Shown here: positions 16,745-26,041 of the stretch, piece after piece | Position numbering within the stretch: the stretch's first letter is position 1 | Layout: the number at the start of each line of letters is the position of its first letter | Assembly (NCBI RefSeq): GCF_014207255.1 | Contig: NZ_JACHCZ010000001.1 | Coordinates: 1,913,378 to 1,977,377 of the forward strand | Source: Pseudomonas sp. JAI120 | GTDB taxonomy: Bacteria; Pseudomonadota; Gammaproteobacteria; Pseudomonadales; Pseudomonadaceae | Length of the DNA: 64,000 nucleotides | Direction: 5' to 3' | The notes under the pieces: generated by a model | Databases searched by the model: none | What the model saw: only the letters and a program-made list of their open reading frames with translations | Told to the model about the DNA's origin: nothing | Made by a program: the position numbers and the translations under genes

Positions 16745-17161
16745 CTAACGCCAGGCCTTCAGCACGGGATTGACCACGACTTCTTTCACATGCTCGATCT
16801 TCAGCAGGCTGTCCTTGAAGACCATCAGTTCTTCAAAGCTCCTGTACCGAACGTCGAGCATCATGTCCACGTCGCCAAACAGTGAATAGGCATGCACCAC
16901 CTGGCTGAACTGCTGGATCTTCGGAAACACCAGATGGCAATTGCTGCCATTGAGCGTCAGCATCAGGAACGCCGCTTGCAGGGTCTCATCGCCCTCCGCG
17001 ACGTTGATGGTGAAGCCCAGGATGATGCCTTTTTCAATCAGCTTTTGAACGCGCGACTCCACGGCGGTTCGAGACTTGTGAACTTGCCGCGCCAATTGCG
17101 CAAGGCTGACTCGGGAGTCATCCTTCAAGGCTGCAATGATCAGTTCATCAATCTTGTCCAC
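16745..17161 (-). CDS. Lrp/AsnC-family transcriptional regulator
   Basis: A 138-residue Lrp-type protein: N-terminal helix-turn-helix (DKIDELIIAALKDDSRVSLA, then KSRTAVESRVQKL) and C-terminal RAM effector domain (VVHAYSLFGDVDMMLDVRY). I choose the GTG at 17161, with GGGGGCGG upstream, because the family normally opens at this block; an ATG at 17203 would add 14 basic residues. It is convergent with the five-gene operon, 38 bp from its end, and may sense an amino acid that is substrate or product of that pathway. Confidence 0.85.
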   Translation of the reverse strand: MDKIDELIIAALKDDSRVSLAQLARQVHKSRTAVESRVQKLIEKGIILGFTINVAEGDETLQAAFLMLTLNGSNCHLVFPKIQQFSQVVHAYSLFGDVDMMLDVRYRSFEELMVFKDSLLKIEHVKEVVVNPVLKAWR

Positions 17162-17229
17162 TCTGCCGCCCCCACACCGTTCTTTTCGATAGCAGACTTT
17201 CATTGCCGCTCACGCATGCCCTTGGCCCA

Positions 17230-18105
17230 TTACGTCGCAGACTGTACGCCAGGCGCTGGCTTTACGCCCAATCGACTTATCCACACCGCCCCCAGAATCA
17301 CCAAACCACCCAAGGCCAGGCGGCCCAGCGGCTCATGCTGGTTCCAGATCAGCAGGTTCAGCAACAATCCTACCGGCACATGCAGGTTGTTCATCACCGC
17401 CAGGGTTCCGCCATGCACCAGGCAGGCGCCCTTGTTCCACCAGTAAATGCCCAGGGCAGTGCTGACCAGCCCGAGGAACAGCAGGACACCCCATTGCAGT
17501 GGCGCTTGCGGCAAGAAGTCAGCCTTGCCGAACAACAGGAATGCCGGCAGCACCACCAGTAACGCGCCGAGGTAGAAGTAACCGAAGCGCCGGTAGTGCG
17601 GCAGGTTGCTCGGGTAGCGTGCCACCAGGTGCTTGTACATCACTTGCCCCGCGGCGTAGGTGAAGTTAGCCAGTTGCAGCAGCAAGAAACCCATCAGGAA
17701 GTGCGAGGTGATCTGGTCGAAGCGAATCACCGCCGCCCCCGCTACTGCCACCAGAGCAGCAACCAGTGCCCACGGGTTGAAGCGCCGGTTGAGTGCGTCT
17801 TCGATCAGGGTCACGTGCAACGGCGTGAGGATGGTGAACAGCAGCACCTCCGGCACCGTGAGTACACGAAAGCTCAGGTACAGGCACACATAGGTCACGC
17901 CAAACTGCAGCGCGCCGATCACCAGCAGGCCGCGCATAAAGGCAGGTTCGACCGAGCGCCAGCGGGTCAGCGGGATAAATACCAGCCCGGCCAGCACTAC
18001 ACGCACCAGCACCGCGAAGTAGCTGTCGACGTGACCGGCGAGGTATTCGCCGATCAAGCTGAAGGAAAATGCCTGAATCAGGGTGACAACCAGTAGATAG
18101 CCCAT
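17230..18105 (-). CDS. EamA/DMT transporter (YigM-like carboxylate/amino acid/amine type)
   Basis: A 291-residue inner-membrane protein with ten predicted helices and two EamA repeats. The N-terminal helix IQAFSFSLIGEYLAGHVDSY is typical of the branch that includes the E. coli biotin importer YigM and is labelled carboxylate/amino acid/amine transporter in Pseudomonas. It is read in the same direction as the Lrp-type gene and lies upstream of it (69 bp from the GTG start). Membership in the adjoining biosynthetic system is possible, but this gene looks like ordinary Pseudomonas content. Confidence 0.88.
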   Translation of the reverse strand: MGYLLVVTLIQAFSFSLIGEYLAGHVDSYFAVLVRVVLAGLVFIPLTRWRSVEPAFMRGLLVIGALQFGVTYVCLYLSFRVLTVPEVLLFTILTPLHVTLIEDALNRRFNPWALVAALVAVAGAAVIRFDQITSHFLMGFLLLQLANFTYAAGQVMYKHLVARYPSNLPHYRRFGYFYLGALLVVLPAFLLFGKADFLPQAPLQWGVLLFLGLVSTALGIYWWNKGACLVHGGTLAVMNNLHVPVGLLLNLLIWNQHEPLGRLALGGLVILGAVWISRLGVKPAPGVQSAT

Positions 18106-18167
18106 GTACGCCTCGCATCGAATGGGCGGGACATTAAAGGTTTTCGGCGATTGAAGAAACTCGAGGC

Positions 18168-18202
18168 AAAAAAAACCCGACCTCGCTAAAGCGGCAGTCG
18201 GG
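18168..18202 (-). terminator. Intrinsic terminator of azoR
   Basis: On the minus strand an outer stem CCCGAC / GTCGGG encloses an inner CGCT / AGCG stem and is followed by eight T. It lies about 105 bases past the azoR stop. Confidence 0.85.
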
Positions 18203-18308
18203 CAGGAGCACTCAGGAGCAACAAGTGCAAAGGGAGGTTCGTTACGCGTACTTGAAGGGTTTGCGTGGCACTAGATAAACACCGTGCGATTATCTGACGA
18301 TTAAAGGA

Positions 18309-18908
18309 TCAAGCGACCTGGGCCAACAGCGCCTTGGCGTGGTTGATGCCCTTTTCCTGAAAGTCGCCACTCAGGTTCACCCCTTCGGCGTGAATGAACG
18401 TGACGTCGTGGATACCGATAAAAGCCATGACCTGGCGCAGGTAGGGTTCCTGGTGATCGGAAGTGGCGCCGGTGTGAATACCGCCGCGAGCGGTCAACAC
18501 AATGGCACGCTTGCCGTTCAACAAACCTTGCGGTCCGGTGGGGGTGTACTTGAAGGTCACACCCGCTCGCAACACGTGATCCAGCCAGGCCTTGAGGGTG
18601 CTGGGGATGGCGAAGTTGTACATCGGCGCAGCCATCACCAGCACGTCGGCGGCCAGCAGTTCGTCGGTCAATTCGTTGGAGCGGTCGAGGGAGGCCTGTT
18701 CGTTACCGTTGCGCTGATCCGCCGGTTTCATCCAGCCGCCGAGCAGGTTGGCGTCCAGGTGCGGAACCGGGTTGAGCGCCACGTCACGCACAGTGATCCG
18801 ATCCGTCGGGTGGGCGGCCTGCCATTGGCTGATGAACTGCTGGGTCAGTTGACGGGAGATCGAATCCTGCTGGCGGGCACTGCTTTCGATGATCAGGACA
18901 TTGGACAT
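18309..18908 (-). CDS. azoR: FMN-dependent NADH-azoreductase
   Basis: A 199-residue flavodoxin-fold quinone/azo reductase. Signatures are the FMN phosphate loop SSARQQDSISRQLT near the N-terminus, PMYNFAIPSTLKAWLDHVLR (about 95-114) and TARGGIHTG. AzoR enzymes reduce quinones by two electrons using NADH and so protect against electrophilic stress. GGAG lies 11 bases before the ATG. Monocistronic, with its own terminator. Confidence 0.92.
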   Translation of the reverse strand: MSNVLIIESSARQQDSISRQLTQQFISQWQAAHPTDRITVRDVALNPVPHLDANLLGGWMKPADQRNGNEQASLDRSNELTDELLAADVLVMAAPMYNFAIPSTLKAWLDHVLRAGVTFKYTPTGPQGLLNGKRAIVLTARGGIHTGATSDHQEPYLRQVMAFIGIHDVTFIHAEGVNLSGDFQEKGINHAKALLAQVA

Positions 18909-19023
18909 GGCTTCGTAGGCTCCATCTGTAATTGCTGTAAGTCGATGGAGTGGAGATTAGACAGAGCCAATTCGATAAAAAAGCGCAAAAAACTGCTATA
19001 ACCCATCTATAAATTTGTTTATA

Positions 19024-19053
19024 AGCGGAGTATTCCTGTGGACATGCTCCGCT
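19024..19053 (-). terminator. Putative terminator hairpin
   Basis: Stem AGCGGAG / CTCCGCT with a 16-base loop, just past the stop of the 104-residue secreted protein gene. The T run is poor, so rho-independent activity is uncertain. Confidence 0.5.
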
Positions 19054-19059
19054 GCCGCT

Positions 19060-19374
19060 TTATTTTGGCGTGCAGGCCAACGCGATACGCATCTTGATAA
19101 TGGCGCGGTTGAACTTGACCGTGGTGTTGGTGCTTTTTCCCGCCGGCACCGAAACCGTGCGGCGACGTGGAGATTCCGGGCCGTTGGTGAACGTTACCGA
19201 ACACACGGCGTCCTGGGTGCCGTAGTTATTCAGCTGGATCGAGCTGATATCGCCGTCCACGTCGGAAGCGGTGTAATCGATGCTCACGCCGTCGATCTTT
19301 TTCGTCACGTCGATGGGGTAGGCAAACGCGCTCATCGGCAGCAGCGTCAGCAACACACAACAGAATTTTCTCAT
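19060..19374 (-). CDS. Secreted hypothetical protein
   Basis: A 104-residue protein with a signal peptide (MRKFCCVLLTLLPMSAFA, about residues 1-18). The mature beta-rich domain contains two Cys (C62 and C101) that could form a disulphide. Homologues in Pseudomonas sometimes carry a spurious 3-phosphoglycerate kinase label; nothing in this sequence supports that. GGAG lies 8 bases upstream of the ATG. The gene is divergent from the LysR gene at 19424, with only 49 bp between starts. Confidence 0.75.
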   Translation of the reverse strand: MRKFCCVLLTLLPMSAFAYPIDVTKKIDGVSIDYTASDVDGDISSIQLNNYGTQDAVCSVTFTNGPESPRRRTVSVPAGKSTNTTVKFNRAIIKMRIALACTPK

Positions 19375-19423
19375 TCGGCAGTCTCCAATAGGGACCGCCA
19401 GCTTAGGACAAGAGGAACACATC

Positions 19424-20347
19424 TTGAAAGCGCCCCGCGTTACCCTCGATCAATGGCGCACGCTGCAAGCCGTCGTCGACCACGGCGGCTTCGCCCAGGC
19501 AGCGGAAGCGCTGCACCGTTCGCAGTCCTCGGTGAGCTACACCGTGGCCCGTATGCAAGACCAACTCGGCGTGCCGCTGCTGCGCATCGACGGGCGCAAG
19601 GCGGTACTCACCGACGCCGGTGAAGTGCTGCTGCGCCGCTCCCGGCAACTGGTGAAAAACGCCAGCCAGCTGGAAGACCTCGCCCACCACATGGAACAGG
19701 GCTGGGAAGCCGAAGTGCGGTTGGTCGTCGATGCGGCCTACCCCAACGCGCGCCTGGTGCGCGCGCTCACCGCGTTCATGCCGCAGAGCCGTGGTTGCCG
19801 GGTGCGTTTGCGTGAAGAGGTGCTGTCCGGCGTCGAAGAGCTGTTGATGGAAGGCGTGGCCGACCTGGCGATTTGCGGCTTCAGCATCCCCGGCTACCTG
19901 GGCACCGAAATGAGCGACGTGGAGTTCGTCGCCGTGGCCCACCCCGAGCACGCCTTGCACCGCATGAACCGCGAGCTGAGCTTCCAGGACCTGGAAAGCC
20001 AGATGCAGGTGGTGATCCGCGACTCCGGCCGCCAGCAACCCCGGGATGTGGGCTGGCTCGGCGCCGAACAACGCTGGACCGTCGGCAGTCTCGCCACCGC
20101 CGCCGCCTTTGTCGGCAGCGGCCTGGGCTTTGCCTGGCTGCCACGACACATGATCGAGCGCGAACTCGCCGAAGGTGTGCTCAAGCAGCTACCCTTGGAA
20201 CAGGGCGGCAGCCGCCACCCTACGTTCTACCTGTATTCAAACAAGGACAAACCCTTGGGGCCGGCAACGCAGATCCTCGTGGAGCTGCTGCGCACCTTTG
20301 ACACCGCCCCCCTGGACGCGCCTTTCGCCGCCCCCCAGCAAGCCTGA
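19424..20347 (+). CDS. LysR-family transcriptional regulator
   Basis: A 307-residue LysR protein: helix-turn-helix at about 8-65 (GGFAQAAEALHRSQSSVSYT) and effector domain about 93-295. It uses a TTG start at 19424, supported by AGAGGAAC 8 bases upstream; no ATG lies in frame before the helix-turn-helix. Its stop is 14 bp from the alpha/beta hydrolase start, so the two are probably cotranscribed, with the divergent secreted protein as a possible second target. Confidence 0.9.
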   Translation: MKAPRVTLDQWRTLQAVVDHGGFAQAAEALHRSQSSVSYTVARMQDQLGVPLLRIDGRKAVLTDAGEVLLRRSRQLVKNASQLEDLAHHMEQGWEAEVRLVVDAAYPNARLVRALTAFMPQSRGCRVRLREEVLSGVEELLMEGVADLAICGFSIPGYLGTEMSDVEFVAVAHPEHALHRMNRELSFQDLESQMQVVIRDSGRQQPRDVGWLGAEQRWTVGSLATAAAFVGSGLGFAWLPRHMIERELAEGVLKQLPLEQGGSRHPTFYLYSNKDKPLGPATQILVELLRTFDTAPLDAPFAAPQQA

Positions 20348-20361
20348 AACGGAGTTCATGC

Positions 20362-21165
20362 ATGGCCTGGTTCGACCATGAAGGCTGCAGCCTGCACTAC
20401 GAGGAATATGGCCACGGCACGCCGCTGATCCTGATCCACGGCCTGGGCTCCAGCAGCCAGGATTGGGAGCTGCAGGTGCCGGTACTGGCTCTGCACTACC
20501 GCCTGATCGTGGTGGATGTGCGCGGCCATGGGCGCTCCGACAAACCTCGGGAGCGCTACAGCATCGAAGGGTTCACCTACGACCTGATTGCGCTGATCGA
20601 ACACCTGGACCTGCCGCCTGCCCATGTGGTGGGCTTGTCCATGGGCGGCATGATCGCGTTCCAACTGGCGGTTGACGAACCTGGCCGGGTCAAGAGCCTG
20701 TGCATCGTCAACAGCGCGCCGCAGGTGAAGGTGCGCACAGCCCAGGAATACGGGTGGTGGGCCAAGCGCTGGACGCTCGCCCGTGTACTTAGCCTGGCCA
20801 CCATCGGCAAGGCACTCGGTGCCCGCCTCTTCCCCAAGCCGGATCAGGCCGACCTGCGCCGCAAGATGGCCGAACGCTGGGCAAAAAACGACAAACGTGC
20901 TTATCTCGCCAGCTTCGATGCGATTGTGGGCTGGGGCGTACAGGAACGACTTTCGAGGATTACCTGTCCAACCCTAGTCATCAGCGCCGACCATGACTAC
21001 ACCCCCGTGGCCCAGAAAGAAAACTATGTAAAACTGCTGCCCGATGCGCGACTGGTGGTGATTGAAGATTCCCGCCATGCCACGCCCTTGGACCAACCCG
21101 AAGTCTTTAATACCACCCTGCTCGATTTTCTAAAGACAGTCGAAACCACTACCCAGGATCACTGA
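20362..21165 (+). CDS. Alpha/beta-fold hydrolase
   Basis: A 267-residue cytoplasmic hydrolase. The oxyanion-hole motif HGLGSSS is near residue 26-32, the nucleophile elbow GLSMGG near 92-97, an acidic residue in SADHDYTP and the catalytic His in EDSRHATPLDQP. It resembles 3-oxoadipate enol-lactonase/esterase-type enzymes, but no pathway genes accompany it. CGGAG precedes the ATG. It lies in an apparent operon with the LysR gene before it and the cyclophilin 3 bp after it. Confidence 0.88.
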   Translation: MAWFDHEGCSLHYEEYGHGTPLILIHGLGSSSQDWELQVPVLALHYRLIVVDVRGHGRSDKPRERYSIEGFTYDLIALIEHLDLPPAHVVGLSMGGMIAFQLAVDEPGRVKSLCIVNSAPQVKVRTAQEYGWWAKRWTLARVLSLATIGKALGARLFPKPDQADLRRKMAERWAKNDKRAYLASFDAIVGWGVQERLSRITCPTLVISADHDYTPVAQKENYVKLLPDARLVVIEDSRHATPLDQPEVFNTTLLDFLKTVETTTQDH

Positions 21166-21168
21166 CCC

Positions 21169-21732
21169 ATGCTGAAAAAAATCGCCTTCTTTGCCGGTTC
21201 CGTTCTGTTCGCTGCCAACCTGATGGCCGCCGAGCCTGCCAAGGCGCCACACGTATTGATCTCCACCACCAACGGCGACATTGAAATCGAACTGGACCCG
21301 GTCAAGGCGCCGATCAGTACCAAGAACTTCCTGGCCTATGTCGACAAAGGCTTCTACACCAACACGATTTTCCACCGCGTGATCCCGGGCTTCATGGTCC
21401 AGGGTGGCGGGTTCACCCAGCAGATGTCGCAAAAGCCGACCGAAGCGCCGATCAAGAACGAAGCCAGCAACGGCCTGCATAACGTACGTGGCACCCTGTC
21501 CATGGCACGCACCAATGACCCGAACTCGGCCACCAGCCAGTTCTTCATCAACGTGGCTGACAACGCCTTCCTCGACCCGGGTCGCGATGCCGGTTATGCC
21601 GTGTTCGCCAAAGTGGTCAAGGGCATGGATGTGGTCGACATCATCGTCAACTCCCAGACCACCACCAAACAAGGCATGCAAAACGTGCCAATCGATCCTG
21701 TCCTGATCAAGTCGGCCAAACGCATCGACTGA
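21169..21732 (+). CDS. ppiA: Periplasmic cyclophilin-type peptidyl-prolyl isomerase
   Basis: A 187-residue protein: signal peptide (cleavage near LMA-AEP, residue 21) then a cyclophilin domain with [13 protein letters not shown], the catalytic Arg in that block, [18 protein letters not shown] and [13 protein letters not shown]. It accelerates proline isomerisation of exported proteins. It starts 3 bp after the hydrolase stop. A GC-rich inverted repeat follows at about 21750-21776 and may attenuate read-through into the ABC gene. Confidence 0.92.
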   Translation: MLKKIAFFAGSVLFAANLMAAEPAKAPHVLISTTNGDIEIELDPVKAPISTKNFLAYVDKGFYTNTIFHRVIPGFMVQGGGFTQQMSQKPTEAPIKNEASNGLHNVRGTLSMARTNDPNSATSQFFINVADNAFLDPGRDAGYAVFAKVVKGMDVVDIIVNSQTTTKQGMQNVPIDPVLIKSAKRID

Positions 21733-21814
21733 GGTCTGCAGGTAGCTCCGCGCGCGGCCCACAAGGCTGCGCGCGCATTTGAAAGGAGAGCCCGCCAGGC
21801 GGGCGTCAACCCTA

Positions 21815-23647
21815 ATGCTCTATCGTCGTTTTGAACAACTGATCGATATTTTCCGCGACGCACCCAGCGCCGCCCCTCCCGACAAAGTCCTGCCCTTCTA
21901 CCTCTACTACCTGCGCCAGGTGTGGCCCTGTTTTGCCGCACTGCTGGTGGTGGGCCTGGTCGGTGCGCTGATCGAAGTCGCGCTGTTCAGCTACCTGAGC
22001 CGTATCATCGACCTGGCCCAGGGCACACCGCCCGCTGACTTCTTCCAGATCCACAGCACCGAGCTGATCTGGATGGCCGTGGTCGCCTTGCTGCTGCGCC
22101 CGATTTTCAATGGCCTGCATGACCTGCTGGTGCACCAGACCATCAACCCCGGCATGACCAGCCTGATTCGCTGGCAGAACCACAGCTACGTGCTCAAGCA
22201 GAGCCTGAATTTCTTCCAGAACGATTTCGCCGGGCGCATTGCCCAGCGCATCATGCAAACCGGCAACTCCTTGCGTGACTCTGCGGTGGCAACGGCGGAG
22301 GCGATCTGGCATGTATCGATCTACGCCATCACCTCCCTGGTGCTGTTTGCCGAGGCCGATTGGCGACTGATGATTCCGTTGATCACCTGGATCATCTGTT
22401 ACTGCCTGGCATTGCGTTACTTCGTGCCGCGGGTCAAGGAGCGTTCGGTCATTTCTTCCGAAGCACGTTCCAAACTCATGGGGCGCATCGTCGACGGCTA
22501 CACCAACATCACCACCTTGAAGCTGTTCGCCCATACGCAGAATGAGCAGGAATACGCCAAGGAAGCGATCATTGAGCAAACCGAAAAAACCCAGCTGGCG
22601 GCCCGTGTACTGACCAGCATGGATGCGGTCATCACCGTCCTCAACGGCCTGCTGATCGTCACCACCACCGGCCTCGCCTTGTGGCTGTGGACGCAGTCGC
22701 TGATTTCCGTAGGCGCCATCGCCTTGGCGACCGGCCTGGTGATTCGCATCGTCAACATGTCCGGCTGGATCATGTGGGTGGTCAACGGTATTTTCGAAAA
22801 TATCGGCATCGTGCAGGACGGCCTCAAGACCATCGCCCAACCCCTGGCCGTGGTCGACCGCGACAATGCCCCGCGCCTGACAGTGCCCCATGGCGAAGTA
22901 CGCTTCGAGCAGGTGGATTTCCACTACGGCAAGAAGAGCGGGATCATTGGCGGCCTGAACCTGAACATCCAGGCCGGTGAAAAGATCGGCCTGATCGGCC
23001 CGTCCGGCGCGGGCAAGTCGACCCTGGTCAACCTGCTGCTGCGCCTCTACGACCTGCAAGGCGGACGTATCCTGATCGACGGCCAGAACATCGCCGAGGT
23101 GGCCCAGGAAACCCTGCGTGAACAGATCGGCATGATCACCCAGGACACCTCGCTGCTGCACCGCTCGATCCGCGACAACCTGCTGTACGGCAAGCCGGAC
23201 GCCACCGACGAACAACTCTGGGCGGCCGTGCACAAGGCGCGTGCCGACGAGTTCATCCCGCTGCTGTCGGACTCGGAAGGCCGCACCGGGCTGGACGCCC
23301 ACGTGGGCGAACGCGGGGTGAAACTCTCCGGTGGGCAGCGTCAACGTATCGCTATCGCCCGTGTACTGCTCAAGGACGCGCCGATCCTGATCATGGACGA
23401 AGCCACTTCGGCGCTGGACTCGGAAGTGGAAGCGGCGATCCAGGAAAGCCTGGAAACCCTGATGCAAGGCAAGACGGTGATTGCGATTGCGCACCGGTTG
23501 TCGACCATCGCGCGGATGGACCGCCTGGTGGTGCTGGAGAAAGGCCAGATTGCCGAGACGGGCAGCCATGCCGAACTGCTGGCCCATGGCGGGTTGTATG
23601 CGCGGTTGTGGCAGCACCAGACCGGGGGGTTTGTCGGCATCGACTGA
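21815..23647 (+). CDS. ABC exporter, fused permease and ATPase
   Basis: A 610-residue half-transporter: membrane domain with six helices (about 25-330) and a nucleotide-binding domain with Walker A GPSGAGKST, signature LSGGQRQR, Walker B ILIMDEATSALD and H-loop AHRLST. It works as a homodimer; substrate unknown. I start at MLYRRFEQL as in related Pseudomonas proteins. No good ribosome site precedes it, and a GCCCGCC/GGCGGGC hairpin lies just upstream. A TTG at 21779 is possible but less likely. Confidence 0.88.
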   Translation: MLYRRFEQLIDIFRDAPSAAPPDKVLPFYLYYLRQVWPCFAALLVVGLVGALIEVALFSYLSRIIDLAQGTPPADFFQIHSTELIWMAVVALLLRPIFNGLHDLLVHQTINPGMTSLIRWQNHSYVLKQSLNFFQNDFAGRIAQRIMQTGNSLRDSAVATAEAIWHVSIYAITSLVLFAEADWRLMIPLITWIICYCLALRYFVPRVKERSVISSEARSKLMGRIVDGYTNITTLKLFAHTQNEQEYAKEAIIEQTEKTQLAARVLTSMDAVITVLNGLLIVTTTGLALWLWTQSLISVGAIALATGLVIRIVNMSGWIMWVVNGIFENIGIVQDGLKTIAQPLAVVDRDNAPRLTVPHGEVRFEQVDFHYGKKSGIIGGLNLNIQAGEKIGLIGPSGAGKSTLVNLLLRLYDLQGGRILIDGQNIAEVAQETLREQIGMITQDTSLLHRSIRDNLLYGKPDATDEQLWAAVHKARADEFIPLLSDSEGRTGLDAHVGERGVKLSGGQRQRIAIARVLLKDAPILIMDEATSALDSEVEAAIQESLETLMQGKTVIAIAHRLSTIARMDRLVVLEKGQIAETGSHAELLAHGGLYARLWQHQTGGFVGID

Positions 23648-23651
23648 AGCA

Positions 23652-23745
23652 AATGTGGGAGGGGGCTTGCTCCCGATATCGGTGGGTCAGTCACCCAATT
23701 TTGCGACTGACACTCCGCCATCGGGGGCAAGCCCCCTCCCACATT
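23652..23745. repeat. REP pair
   Basis: Facing palindromes of the GGGCAAGCCCCCTCCCAC subtype: GTGGGAGGGGGCTTGCTCCC on the left, its complement on the right, with a central part carrying a second inverted match (GTCAGTC ... GACTGAC). It lies between the ABC exporter gene and aqpZ. Confidence 0.88.
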
Positions 23746-23872
23746 GGTGGCCTGGATTTGTGTAAAAACCGTGCTGTACTCAGTGCAGTGCCCAGACGGG
23801 CGCTGAAGTAAATCTGCAGGGAGCATCACTGATTTACTGATTGGGTAGAGCGATCTATCAAGGACGTGTTGC

Positions 23873-24574
23873 ATGTCTTTGTTCAAGCGTTCAGTCACAG
23901 AGGGGTTAGGTACGTTTTGGCTGGTGTTGGGCGGTTGCGGGAGTGCGGTGTTGGCCGCCGCGTTTCCCGCCGTCGGGATCGGATTGTTGGGCGTGGCCCT
24001 GGCGTTCGGGCTCACGGTGCTGACCATGGCGGTGGCTATCGGGCACATCAGCGGTTGTCACCTCAACCCGGCGGTATCGGTGGGGCTGGTGGTGGGCGGG
24101 AGGTTTCCGGCCAGGGAGTTACCGGCGTACATCATGGCCCAAGTGATCGGCGGGGTAGTCGCCGCCGCATTGTTGTACTTCATCGCCAGCGGCAGGCCGG
24201 GCTTTGAACTGGCCGGTGGGCTGGCCTCCAATGGCTATGGCGAGCATTCGCCGGGCGGCTATTCAATGGCAGCGGGGTTGGTCTGTGAGCTGGTGATGAC
24301 AGCCATGTTCGTGCTGATCATCCTGGGCGCCACCGACCACCGTGCCCCGAAGGGCCTCGCGCCCATCGCCATTGGCCTGGCCCTCACCTTGATCCACCTG
24401 ATCTCCATCCCCGTGACCAACACCTCGGTCAACCCGGCCCGCAGTACCGGCCCGGCATTGATCGTGGGCGGGTGGGCGATCCAGCAGTTGTGGATGTTCT
24501 GGCTCGCGCCGATCCTCGGTGCGGTGGTGGGCGGTGTTGTCTATCGATGGCTGGGCAAGGAGGAGCCGGCCTGA
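23873..24574 (+). CDS. aqpZ: Aquaporin Z
   Basis: A 233-residue, six-helix water channel with two NPA half-helices (HLNPAVS about 62-68 and SVNPARS about 185-191) and the aromatic/arginine selectivity Arg directly after the second NPA. It lets water cross the inner membrane during osmotic change. AAGGA lies 8 bases before the ATG. Monocistronic; convergent with the gene at 24634. Confidence 0.93.
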   Translation: MSLFKRSVTEGLGTFWLVLGGCGSAVLAAAFPAVGIGLLGVALAFGLTVLTMAVAIGHISGCHLNPAVSVGLVVGGRFPARELPAYIMAQVIGGVVAAALLYFIASGRPGFELAGGLASNGYGEHSPGGYSMAAGLVCELVMTAMFVLIILGATDHRAPKGLAPIAIGLALTLIHLISIPVTNTSVNPARSTGPALIVGGWAIQQLWMFWLAPILGAVVGGVVYRWLGKEEPA

Positions 24575-24633
24575 AACGCAACCCCCTACGGATTTGTGCG
24601 GTGTTGGATAAGACGGTATCTACGGAGGGCGGC

Positions 24634-25758
24634 TTATACGTGTCGATAAGGCAGTGCCGCCCTCGCCTCTTCGGCATACGCCGCAATCCCCACCCGCTCG
24701 CGCTCGAGGAAATCCTCCACGGCATTCTTCAACCCGGGATGACGCAGGTAGTGCCAGGACCGGGTGATCACCGGTTCAAACCCGCGAATCAATTTGTGCT
24801 CACCCTGGGCACCGGCGTCGAAGCGTTGCAAGCCATGGGCGATGGCGTAATCCATGCCCTGGTAGAAGCAGGTTTCGAAATGCAGCCGGTCGAACTCCGC
24901 CAGACAGCCCCAGTAACGGCCGTAGAAGCTGTCGCCACCGATCAGGCTGAAGGCCATGGCCACCGGGCGTGTGCCTTGCTTGGCCAGCACCACACGGATC
25001 GCCTCGGGCATGCGCTCGGCCAGCAAGCTGAAAAATTCACGGGTCAGGTACGGTGACTGGCGGCGTACCGCATAGGTATTGGCGTAGCAGGCGTAGACAA
25101 AATCCCACTGCGCCTCGCTCAGCTCGTGGCCCTGCAACCATTCGAAGTCGATGCCCTGCCCCGCCACCTGTTCGCGTTCCTTGCGCATCTGTTTGCGCTT
25201 GCGGGAACTGAGGGCGTCGAGAAAATCCTGGAAGTCACGGTAACCGCGGTTCTGCCAATGAAACTGGCAACCCAGGCGCTGCAACCAGCCCGGCTGCTGG
25301 GCTAACGCGTCATCGGCCAAGCCGTCGGTGAAGTTGATATGGGCGCTGGAGAGCCCTTCGATTTCCAGGTAGCCCGGCAGGCTCTTCAGCAGTTCGAAAC
25401 CATCGTCGGCGCTGGCAGCCAACAGGCGAGGACCGCTGACCGGGCTGAACGGCACGGCCGTCAACAGCTTGGGGTAATAGTCGATGCCGGCGCGCTCACA
25501 GGCATCCGCCCAACCATGGTCGAACACATACTCACCATAGGAATGCCACTTGCGATAACAGGGCAATGCCGCCACCAGTCGATCACCCTCCCAGTGCAAC
25601 AAATGCTCAGGTTGCCAGCCCGAATGCGGTCCGACGCTCCCGCTGTCTTCCAGCGCGCTCAGGAAGGCATGCCTCACGAACGGTTGGGCCTGCGGCACCA
25701 GGGCATCCCAGGTATCCGGGGCTATTTCGGACAGGCTCAGCAGGCGTTGCAGCGGCAT
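24634..25758 (-). CDS. GNAT/FemAB-like acyltransferase (DUF482 family)
   Basis: A 374-residue protein of the DUF482 'peptidogalycan biosynthesis/recognition' group, a tandem GNAT-like fold related to FemAB. Characteristic blocks are YVFDHGWADACERAG, SRKRKQMRKERE and FETCFYQGMDYAI ... GAQGEHKLIRGF. Substrate unknown; the family is proposed to transfer acyl or aminoacyl groups. I take the ATG at 25758 because GTGAGG stands 6 bases upstream; in-frame starts at 25764 and 25770 exist. Confidence 0.85.
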   Translation of the reverse strand: MPLQRLLSLSEIAPDTWDALVPQAQPFVRHAFLSALEDSGSVGPHSGWQPEHLLHWEGDRLVAALPCYRKWHSYGEYVFDHGWADACERAGIDYYPKLLTAVPFSPVSGPRLLAASADDGFELLKSLPGYLEIEGLSSAHINFTDGLADDALAQQPGWLQRLGCQFHWQNRGYRDFQDFLDALSSRKRKQMRKEREQVAGQGIDFEWLQGHELSEAQWDFVYACYANTYAVRRQSPYLTREFFSLLAERMPEAIRVVLAKQGTRPVAMAFSLIGGDSFYGRYWGCLAEFDRLHFETCFYQGMDYAIAHGLQRFDAGAQGEHKLIRGFEPVITRSWHYLRHPGLKNAVEDFLERERVGIAAYAEEARAALPYRHV

Positions 25759-26041
25759 CGGCATCCTCACTACTTCAGGGCGTGAAAGCCTCGCGAGTAT
25801 CGCTTATCGCCGGTCCGGGCACACCCCCAAATCGCCCGACAAGGCTCTAAATCAATAGTTCCATTCTTAAATAATTTGTCATCTACATGACATCACTTCG
25901 CCACTGCGCCGTCATAAACGATCGTGATACTGACGCCTGTTTTTAGAGCGCCTGGTTCTAGCAGGTGGTTATTTTTCCGTCCGTCATCGGTCGGTCGTGT
26001 CCTGGATGGTTTGCCATCCCTCCTCACTTTCGGAGATTGAT

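Noticed and set aside
19060..19374. Assignment of the 104-residue secreted protein as 3-phosphoglycerate kinase.
   Set aside because: It is far too short, has a signal peptide and lacks every kinase motif; the name is a propagated error.
25876..25893. A Pho-box-like pair TTGTCAT-CTAC-ATGACAT upstream of the porin at 26042.
   Set aside because: The second half matches the CTGTNAT repeat poorly and is better read as an imperfect inverted repeat; position relative to a promoter is unclear.
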